From DATFWK01 sp035259345 (GTDB lineage Bacteria; Actinomycetota; Thermoleophilia; Miltoncostaeales; Miltoncostaeaceae): a stretch of 10,034 nucleotides of DNA. The stretch is taken from positions 1-10,034 of the forward strand of contig DATFWK010000061.1 of NCBI GenBank assembly GCA_035259345.1, given 5' to 3'. Below are positions 5,901-10,034 of the stretch, piece after piece; position 1 is the stretch's first letter; every line of letters starts with the position of its first letter. The notes under the pieces were generated by a model that saw only the letters and a program-made list of their open reading frames with translations, did not search any database and was not told where the DNA came from. The translations under genes were made by a program, and so were the position numbers.

Positions 5901-8304
5901 GTGGGCGGGCTACGAGTTCGTGCGCGAGACTTGGTACCCGGACGTCGTCCTGGACAACATCTTCTGGCACGACCACGTCGACGGCATCCACAACTGGGGC
6001 CACGGCCTCGTCGGCCAGCTGATCATCGAGCCCAAGGGCTCGACCTACCACGACCCCGTCACCGGGGAGCAGGTCGACTCCGGTGACCTCGTCGACATCC
6101 ACACCAACGAGTCGGTGGTCCCGGGCATCAACGGGAGCTTCCGCGAGCTGGCGCTGTGGACCATCGACGAGAACCCGGCGGCGCTCCCCGGCGTCAACGC
6201 CGAGACCGGAGCCGTCGAGTCCACCATCAACCTGCGCGCCGCGCCGTGGGCGGACCGGCTCGCCCAGAACGCCGACCCGTCGAAGATCTTCGACTCGTCG
6301 GTGCACGGCGACCCGAACACTCCGCTGCCGCGGATGTACCCCGGCGACCCGTTCGTGATCCGCGCGATCAACGTGAGCCCGAACATGGACACGCTCCACG
6401 TCGACGGCGACCGCTGGTCCCTCGAGCCGCGGCTCAAGGACTCCGCCGGCAACCTGGCCGCGAGCCCGATCACGACCATGCACTACGGCGTGTCGGAGCG
6501 GTTCAGCGCCTTCTTCCCGAGCGCCGGCGGCCCGAACCGCCAGGCCGGCGACTACCTCTACAACAACGGCGTCGGACGCCGGTTCCGCGACGGCGCCTGG
6601 GGCATCGTCCGGGTGCTGCCGTCCCAGGCCGGCGACCTGAAGCCGCTGCCCGGCGTCGGCGTCCAGGCACCCGGCGGCCCGGACCCCTGCGCGGCAGGCG
6701 CGCCGGTCCACAGCTTCGACGTGAGCGCCGTTGACATCGCAGGCGGCCTCACCGGGCGCCAGGCGGCCTTCGTCCCGACCGCCGACGCGGCGGCCGTGGC
6801 GAGCGGCGCCGTCAAGGCCGACCCGCTCGCGCTGCACGTCGCGGCCGGCGAGTGCGTCGTCGTCCACTTCACCAACCAGCGGGCGACCGCCAGGGCCTCG
6901 TTCCACGCGGACGAGCTCCTGCGCAGCGCCGACAACTCGGGCATCACGATCGGCAACACGCCGGACCAGACCGTCGGGCCGGGCGAGTCGCGGGACTACC
7001 GCCTCTACGCGGACACCCGCAAGATCGGCGCAGCCCAGGTCTCGGACTTCGGCGGCGAGGACTCCGGCACAGCCGGCCTCTACGGCGCCATCGTGGTCGC
7101 CCCGCAGGGCGCGACGTTCACGGACCCGGTCACCGGCGATCCGCGGGACATCGGCACCCAGGTCGACGTCCACGTGCCCGGCCAGGCCGGCTACCGCGAC
7201 TTCACGCTGGCCTTCAGCGAGGACGACCCCTTCATCGGCGCGAACACCACGCCGTACAACGAGGAGGTCGTCGGCCCGGCCCTGCTCAACTACCGCACGG
7301 CGCCGCGCTTCACCGACACCGGCTCGGCGTTCGCCGGCAACCCCGGCACGGTCATGCTGAAGGCCTACGCCGGCGACCCGGTCAAGGTCCACGCCCTGGG
7401 CGCCCCCGGTGACGAGCAGCACCACGTGTTCAGCCTCGGCGGCCAGACCTGGCGCTACGACGACGAGATCACCAAGAGCATGGAGATCGAGTCGCTCGCG
7501 TTCGGGCCGCAGGAGAACGTCGACGCCGACATCATCGGCGGGGCCGGCGGGCGCAACCGCACGGTCGGCGACTTCTTCGTCGGCGACATCCGCCGCCCGT
7601 TCACCCGGGCGGGCATGTGGGGCGTCATGCGCGTCATGTCCGACGCCTCCTGCCCGATCAAGCCGCTGGACGGGCTCACGTGCACCGGCCAGCAGCCGGT
7701 CCCGGACTTCGTCCCCTCCGCGGTGACCCCGGAGACCCCGCCCGTCGTCGTCCCGCCCGTGCTGGTCCCGCCGGCCGGCGGCGGCGCCCCGGGCCCGGGC
7801 CCGAACGCCGGCCCGAGCGCGAGCTCCGGCTCCGGATCCGGCTCCGGGAGCGCCGGCGCGAGCGGCGGCTCCGGGTCGAACGGGAAGCAGAGCACGGCCA
7901 AGCAGCTGAAGAACCTGCGCCTGCCCAAGAGCATCAGCCTCTCGAAGCTGGTGAAGAAGGGCATGGGGATCCAGCTCACGGCGCCGAAGGGCTCCAAGGT
8001 GGTCCGGCTGCGGCTGTTCCACACGGTCAAGGGCAAGCGCGTCCTGGCCGGGACCTGGGTGCTCCAGACGGGGGCGAAGCTCCAGCTCAGCCGCCTCGCC
8101 AAGGGGACGACGGTGAAGGTGTCGTCCAGCGGCAAGGTGACGATCACCTGGCGCCCGAGCCGGGCCAGCGTCCGCGCCCTCAAGGCCGGCGTCTGGACCG
8201 TCGAGCTGACCACGGGCTCGTCGAGCACGAAGCTCCTCAAGGAGACGATCAGCGGGAAGTTCCGGCTGACCGGCAAGCTCCCGGCGCTCCGGCCCGGGAT
8301 CTGA
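2989..8304 (+). CDS. Giant membrane-anchored six-cupredoxin multicopper oxidase
   Basis: 1771 residues. Residues 21-199 hold five hydrophobic helices whose loop charges put the C-terminus outside. Then come three two-cupredoxin units (about 215-595, 790-1210, 1234-1550), a Pro- then Ser/Gly-rich linker (about 1568-1633) and a C-terminal beta domain. Multicopper oxidases take electrons at a type 1 copper and reduce O2 to water at a trinuclear cluster. Here the type 1 ligands are H505, C578, H583 and M588. The trinuclear ligands are H508, H510, H577 and H579 in domain 2, with H876/H878 (or H879) and H994/H996 in domain 3. The other domains have lost their ligands (H303-x-D305; N1192, N1193, G1194; G1532, D1533, I1534). 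One active site at the domain 2/domain 3 junction is therefore inferred. Large MCOs such as Bacillus MnxG and Leptothrix MofA oxidise Mn(II), and ceruloplasmin oxidises Fe(II). The substrate here is unknown. Confidence 0.92.
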   Translation: MTEYLITQLERRRLASLVRPSAAIALALALAFLGGLWLSAIRALDGTAGGTAFVASWLRDSTLALPVMLAAVWLAMIATRRLARRHRLGPRGAGALLGVLAAGAASIAAGLLSPLQGALSGTGHGAHDIPVIVHIGRDAFAAFPVFLVISLVVCAVLASRSPWETPDARAWRAVPRGRRLALGAVAAALLLAPLGLATNMGVNRAVASSGPGTPCPVGAPVKSFDVNAINVDITLNRFLDHDPLGQMYVLKDDEAAVRTEEASRHVTTGLRDDPIQPLVIRANMGDCVQINFLNKTANAIGAHIDGLAFDVGSSGDQIGANASSQVGNGGSIAYRYYVPKDPELEGTHYIRPGPGNRDAVSHGLFGALVVEPQGSKYMHNDRPGVEVKSGWEAIIVPGTGKAFREDVLIHHEIGNEKYKIHQIQKDGSDIEINMKDPHTTAYRPGSRAINYRSEPFMNRLDFADTMKAYAYNSYTFADPATPTPRGYLGDPTKLRIMHAGSEMFHVFHLHGGGDRWPQNPHADPEFNYGNTGLRKTPITNNSQRLDSQSIGPGESYTLEIDGGAGGSQQVAGDFLFHCHIAEHYLAGMWAFWRVYDTKQPDLAAISDRPAPPDPVASDALIGKTIGGQTITAGNLQSWVEQQLPPQGERKPNPIAGQPESAGADFDGSVVNWIWDGNTALNEAEDTHGPGVDKFQNLTGPEDGDFYAVKDHPGLLPGDVPVNVGGITRPKILFNPNNGRPAFPVLRPHIGDRSPFSGRGHTGAPQAGERADQPLPASGVDPWAGRKDGMCPAAAPERDFNIVSIQKSIQVTQAGAADPNGKIWVLAKNKDKVRSGAMPSEPLAIRANIGDCVQVTVTSEQAPTGGGDQPFPMTNLHIHHVQFDPSASDGATAGLSYGQGVRPYRMDDPTLTAAAPHGATSITVADATKFHLNTWIGIGLGTERIEVRQITAISGNTLTLDQPLAKDHGAGEWAGYEFVRETWYPDVVLDNIFWHDHVDGIHNWGHGLVGQLIIEPKGSTYHDPVTGEQVDSGDLVDIHTNESVVPGINGSFRELALWTIDENPAALPGVNAETGAVESTINLRAAPWADRLAQNADPSKIFDSSVHGDPNTPLPRMYPGDPFVIRAINVSPNMDTLHVDGDRWSLEPRLKDSAGNLAASPITTMHYGVSERFSAFFPSAGGPNRQAGDYLYNNGVGRRFRDGAWGIVRVLPSQAGDLKPLPGVGVQAPGGPDPCAAGAPVHSFDVSAVDIAGGLTGRQAAFVPTADAAAVASGAVKADPLALHVAAGECVVVHFTNQRATARASFHADELLRSADNSGITIGNTPDQTVGPGESRDYRLYADTRKIGAAQVSDFGGEDSGTAGLYGAIVVAPQGATFTDPVTGDPRDIGTQVDVHVPGQAGYRDFTLAFSEDDPFIGANTTPYNEEVVGPALLNYRTAPRFTDTGSAFAGNPGTVMLKAYAGDPVKVHALGAPGDEQHHVFSLGGQTWRYDDEITKSMEIESLAFGPQENVDADIIGGAGGRNRTVGDFFVGDIRRPFTRAGMWGVMRVMSDASCPIKPLDGLTCTGQQPVPDFVPSAVTPETPPVVVPPVLVPPAGGGAPGPGPNAGPSASSGSGSGSGSAGASGGSGSNGKQSTAKQLKNLRLPKSISLSKLVKKGMGIQLTAPKGSKVVRLRLFHTVKGKRVLAGTWVLQTGAKLQLSRLAKGTTVKVSSSGKVTITWRPSRASVRALKAGVWTVELTTGSSSTKLLKETISGKFRLTGKLPALRPGI
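3049..3585 (+). other. Five-helix membrane domain of the oxidase
   Basis: Hydrophobic segments lie at about residues 21-41, 62-79, 92-112, 138-158 and 179-199. Basic clusters sit before helix 1 (R11-R13), after helix 2 (R80-R87) and before helix 5 (R172-R179). By the positive-inside rule these are cytoplasmic, so the copper domains face outwards. The loop between helices 3 and 4 (about 113-137) has three histidines (H124, H127, H134) and would be external, near the oxidase. I do not recognise the domain as a named family. Confidence 0.75.
3631..4773 (+). repeat. Oxidase repeat unit A (cupredoxin domains 1-2)
   Basis: The unit begins C215 then A-P-V-K-S-F-D-V and has C287 in I-R-A-N-M-G-D-C. 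Domain 1 has degenerate first-half motifs: H303-x-D305, H348-x-I350 and H362. Domain 2 has complete second-half motifs, H-V-F-H-L-H (505-510) and H-C-H-I-x-E-H-x4-M (577-588). It therefore carries the only type 1 copper site and half of the trinuclear site. It aligns by eye with units B and C over its whole length. Confidence 0.8.
4774..5355 (+). other. Linker between oxidase units A and B
   Basis: About 194 residues (596-789), rich in Pro, Gly, Asp and Asn, separate the two half-sites. They include a W-I-W-D-G segment near 670 and a R-P-A-F-P-V-L-R-P-H-I-G-D-R stretch near 740-755. The corresponding link between units B and C is only about 23 residues, so this is a specific elaboration beside the inferred active site. 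It could be a lid or substrate-binding segment. No known domain is recognised. Confidence 0.55.
5356..6618 (+). repeat. Oxidase repeat unit B (cupredoxin domains 3-4)
   Basis: The unit begins C790 and has C851 in I-R-A-N-I-G-D-C. Domain 3 keeps both first-half motifs, L-H-I-H-H (876-879) and F-W-H-D-H (994-996), with further histidines at 1001 and 1005. Domain 4 keeps the framework (Y-P-G-D-P, D-G-D-R-W, A-G-D-Y-L-Y) but has H1137-x-D1139 and N1192, N1193, G1194, R1198, A1203 where copper ligands would be. It contributes only the second half of the trinuclear site. Confidence 0.8.
5707..5922 (+). other. Small beta insertion inside cupredoxin domain 3
   Basis: About 72 residues (907-978) lie between the two histidine motifs of domain 3 and have no counterpart in units A or C. 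The pattern G-A-T-S-I-T-V-A-D-A-T, then I-G-x-G, then E-x-R-Q-I-T-A-I-S-G-N-T-L-T-L is that of small all-beta modules seen in phage tail and cell-surface proteins. It probably sits at the rim of the trinuclear site. Confidence 0.6.
6688..7638 (+). repeat. Oxidase repeat unit C (cupredoxin domains 5-6), ligand-free
   Basis: The unit begins C1234 (A-P-V-H-S-F-D-V) with C1289 in G-E-C. It aligns with units A and B along its whole length but has lost the copper ligands. H1306-x-D1308 replaces the first motif, S1482 and G1484 replace the H-L-H histidines, and G1532, D1533, I1534 and F1538 replace H-C-H and the type 1 His. Only M1543 survives. A structural role, completing the six-domain ring, is inferred. 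Confidence 0.78.
7690..7887 (+). other. Pro-rich then Ser/Gly-rich stalk of the oxidase
   Basis: Residues 1568-1604 are rich in Pro and Val (P-P-V-V-V-P-P repeats). Residues 1605-1633 are nearly all Ser, Gly and Ala, with tandem Ser-Gly codons. The stretch is a flexible linker joining the copper domains to a basic C-terminal beta domain (about 1634-1771). A C-terminal domain of that style is common in secreted proteins of Thermoleophilia; its function is unknown. Confidence 0.7.
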
Positions 8305-8314
8305 TCGCAGGCGA

Positions 8315-8350
8315 GCGCCCCCGGCGGTCCTTCGGGACGGCCGGGGGCGT
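8315..8350 (+). terminator. Strong hairpin with UUCG loop after oxidase gene
   Basis: A 16-base stem (8315-8330 with 8335-8350) has one internal mismatch and one terminal G-T pair. It closes on the C(UUCG)G tetraloop, one of the most stable RNA loops. It starts ten bases after the oxidase stop. No T-run follows, as is common in high-GC actinobacteria. It probably ends or stabilises the oxidase transcript and separates it from the gene at 8396. Confidence 0.7.
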
Positions 8351-8395
8351 CGTCGCCCCGCCTCCGGATGGCATCCTCCGCCGCATGAGGCGCGG

Positions 8396-8830
8396 ATGAG
8401 CAGCCGGACGGCCGACATCGCGGCGCCGCCTGAGCGCGTCTGGTCGCTCCTCGTGGACCCCGCCGAGCGCCTGCGGTGGGTCGACGAGCTGGTCGCGACG
8501 GTCCCTGACCGCCCTCCCACCGGGGTGGGCGACGAGTTCGTCCTCAAGATCCGCGAGGGCGGCAACGTCGTCGACTACGCCGGGGAGGTCACGGTCTTCG
8601 AGCCGCTCCGCCGCTACGCGGTGCGTATGCGCCGCGGCCCGCTCGAGATCGGCCTCGACCACCGCCTCGAGGACCTCGGCGACGGCAGGACGCGGATCGT
8701 CGTGGACGTCACGACCGGCTCGTCGAATCGCCTGCTCCGGCTGGGCGGATCGCTGTTCGCCGGCGCGGCCGCGCGGGTGCTCGGCATCCAACTCGAGCGC
8801 CTCCAGGAGGTCGCCGAGCAGGACGCCTGA
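8396..8830 (+). CDS. SRPBCC (START-like) family protein
   Basis: A 144-residue soluble protein with the helix-grip fold pattern of the polyketide cyclase/dehydrase subgroup of SRPBCC proteins. The N-terminal strand A-D-I-A-A-P-P-E-R-V-W-S-L-L-V-D-P (about 6-22) is the hallmark. It is followed by R-L-R-W-V-D-E-L, a G-V-G-D-E-F strand, alternating beta strands with acidic and basic residues through about 110, and a long amphipathic C-terminal helix (about 112-142). Such proteins bind hydrophobic ligands in a cavity, and most have no assigned reaction. GAGG at 8387-8390, five bases before the ATG, supports the start. It lies behind the hairpin at 8315-8350, so it may be transcribed separately from the oxidase by readthrough or its own promoter. 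No link to the redox genes can be read from the sequence. Confidence 0.85.
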   Translation: MSSRTADIAAPPERVWSLLVDPAERLRWVDELVATVPDRPPTGVGDEFVLKIREGGNVVDYAGEVTVFEPLRRYAVRMRRGPLEIGLDHRLEDLGDGRTRIVVDVTTGSSNRLLRLGGSLFAGAAARVLGIQLERLQEVAEQDA

Positions 8831-8957
8831 GCGGCCCCGCGGAGGACGAATCGGGGTGCACGTTCTTGCAAGTGGAATGTGCGTCTTAGGACCTCGGGCG
8901 CGGGTAACCCCCCTGCCATAGTCACCCCAGTCACCACGGTCTGGTGGGGAGGGACCC
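8831..8957 (+). promoter_or_regulatory. Intergenic leader of the cytochrome gene
   Basis: These 127 bases hold several small elements. There is TTGCAA at 8866-8871, the palindrome GGGTAACCC at 8902-8910, and CATAGT at 8917-8922 (a possible -10). AGTCACC is repeated directly at 8920-8926 and 8929-8935, and CACCA/TGGTG forms an inverted repeat at 8932-8946. A strong Shine-Dalgarno, GGGGAGGG (8946-8953), lies just before the ATG at 8958. The ribosome site is secure; promoter and operator readings are tentative. Confidence 0.4.
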
Positions 8958-10034
8958 ATGCACGACTCCGGCGGTTGGGGATCGACGGACGGAAGGCTGT
9001 CCGTGACGGCGCGGCGGGTACTCATCGCGCTCGTCGGGCTCGCCTTCATCGCGATCGCCTGGTTCTTGGTCACAGGCGGGCTGCCCGGCGGCGCGCAGAA
9101 GGCGAACGCGCTCGCCGTCGGCGAGACCCTGCCACCGGCACCCGACCCGACGAACCTCCAGTCCTACGTCACCAACCGGCAGGCTGCGATCGAGCTCGGC
9201 AAGGCGCTGTTCTGGGACATGCAGGCCGGAAGCGACGGCGTCACCGCCTGCGCGACCTGCCACTTCTCAGCAGGCGCCGACAGCCGCAGCCGGAACACGC
9301 AGAACCCCGGCGCGCAAGGCGGCGGGGGCTTCGGCCCGAACAAGCAGCTGACCGCCGGGGACTTCCCCGTGACCTCCGGCGTCGTCACCGGGTCCCAGGG
9401 CGTGAACCCCTCGACCTTCACCGGCATCACGCCGGGGCGCTTCGCCGACGACCAGACGCCCGCCGGCCCGGACGCGACCTTCTCATCCGGCGGCGTCAAC
9501 GTCCGGCGCGTCACGGGGCGCAACACCCCCTCGGTCATCAACGCGGTCTACAACTTCCGCAACTTCTGGGACGGCCGCGCGCAGAACCACTTCAATGGCG
9601 TCTCGCCGTTCGGCAACCGCGACCAGGGCGCCCGCATCGCGGTCTGGGACGGCAACAACGTCGCGATCAGCCAGGTGCCGCCCGGCGACCTGAACAACGC
9701 CTCGCTCGCCTCGCAGGCGGTGGGCCCGCCGGGCAACAACGTCGAGATGTCCGCAGACGGGCGCTCACTGCGCGACATCGGCAAGAAGCTGCTCAGCCTC
9801 CGACCCCTCCAGCGCCAGCACGTCGACCCGACGGACAGCGTCCTCGGCCCGCTCGCCGACTCGAGCGGCAAGGGCCTCAACATCAGCTACGACAGCCTGG
9901 TCCGCTCGGCGTTCCAGCCGCGCCTGTGGGCCGGCAGCCAGCTGGTCCAGGTTCAGGGCGGCACACCGGTGGGCGTGCGCGCGCCGACCACGGCGCCGGG
10001 CCCGAACGAGTTCACCCAGATGCAGTTCAACTGG
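8958..10034 (+). CDS. Di-haem cytochrome c peroxidase/MauG family protein, 3' truncated
   Basis: 359 residues are visible and the frame is open at the window edge. After a short N-terminus with R19-R20, one hydrophobic helix (about 21-40) acts as a membrane anchor or uncleaved signal, placing the rest outside the cytoplasm. The segment E-L-G-K-A-L-F-W-D (79-87) is followed by the haem c motif C-A-T-C-H (C98, C101, H102). Further on are R-N-T-P-S-V-I-N (188-195) and F-W-D-G-R-A (203-208), all hallmarks of the bacterial di-haem peroxidase/MauG superfamily. The second haem motif has not been reached by residue 359, although classic CcpA proteins total about 330-350. This is therefore a longer, looped-out member. 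Members reduce H2O2 or carry out protein or small-molecule oxidations. A ribosome site, GGGGAGGG, fixes the start. Co-orientation with the giant copper oxidase suggests a shared extracytoplasmic redox role, which is inference. Confidence 0.9.
   Translation, partial: MHDSGGWGSTDGRLSVTARRVLIALVGLAFIAIAWFLVTGGLPGGAQKANALAVGETLPPAPDPTNLQSYVTNRQAAIELGKALFWDMQAGSDGVTACATCHFSAGADSRSRNTQNPGAQGGGGFGPNKQLTAGDFPVTSGVVTGSQGVNPSTFTGITPGRFADDQTPAGPDATFSSGGVNVRRVTGRNTPSVINAVYNFRNFWDGRAQNHFNGVSPFGNRDQGARIAVWDGNNVAISQVPPGDLNNASLASQAVGPPGNNVEMSADGRSLRDIGKKLLSLRPLQRQHVDPTDSVLGPLADSSGKGLNISYDSLVRSAFQPRLWAGSQLVQVQGGTPVGVRAPTTAPGPNEFTQMQFNW

Noticed and set aside
7816..7887. Ser/Gly-coding tandem repeats as a possible mobile element or recombination site.
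   Set aside because: The repeats keep the reading frame and encode a typical flexible linker; there are no flanking duplications or transposase.
3436..8565. A 1709-codon open frame on the minus strand, antisense to the oxidase gene.
   Set aside because: It is Arg/Val/Asp/Ala-rich with no recognisable domain. It arises because GC-rich third positions suppress stops antisense to a strongly coding frame; the plus strand has clear cupredoxin motifs.
8249..9073. A 274-codon minus-strand frame over the SRPBCC gene and the start of the cytochrome gene.
   Set aside because: Antisense to two recognisable genes, each with a good ribosome site; the translated product has no coherent domain.
1..10034. 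CRISPR arrays, tRNA or rRNA genes, insertion sequences, phage genes.
   Set aside because: I saw no regularly spaced repeats, no tRNA-like cloverleaf, no rRNA signature, and no transposase or integrase motif on either strand.

Overview
The window is uniformly GC-rich, with codons ending almost always in G or C, GTG starts and 4-base gene overlaps. This suggests a high-GC actinobacterium. The style of the C-terminal beta domain on the giant oxidase, and the protealysin/emfourin pair, lean towards Thermoleophilia (Solirubrobacter-like). That placement is inference; no marker gene is present.

Left part (1-2703). Three plus-strand genes form a tight operon joined by GTGA stop/start overlaps. They are a small helical protein with an Imm49-like C-terminal end, a cytoplasmic protealysin-type M4 metallopeptidase with all catalytic residues, and a 92-residue emfourin-type inhibitor of such peptidases. 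A convergent minus-strand aminoglycoside-phosphotransferase/choline-kinase-fold gene runs 59 bases into the end of the inhibitor gene. A candidate terminator hairpin follows the inhibitor stop.

Centre (2704-8304). A 285-base divergent intergenic region carries a 12-base-period direct repeat and a GC palindrome. It leads into one very large gene, 1771 codons. The product has five predicted membrane helices, then six cupredoxin domains arranged as three tandem two-domain units, then a Pro-rich and Ser/Gly-rich stalk and a small C-terminal beta domain. Only one copper centre appears complete. Its type 1 ligands and half of its trinuclear ligands are at the end of unit A (domain 2). The other half are at the start of unit B (domain 3). 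Unit C has lost essentially all ligands. Large multicopper oxidases of the MnxG/MofA kind (Mn(II) oxidation) and ceruloplasmin are the closest analogies I can name, but the substrate here is unknown.

Right part (8305-10034). A long hairpin with a UUCG loop probably terminates the oxidase transcript. A small SRPBCC-fold gene follows. Then comes a membrane-anchored di-haem cytochrome c peroxidase/MauG-family gene that runs off the window after the first haem motif. The membrane-anchored oxidase and the membrane-anchored cytochrome face the same compartment. They may form an extracytoplasmic redox system, which is the most interesting proposal from this window.
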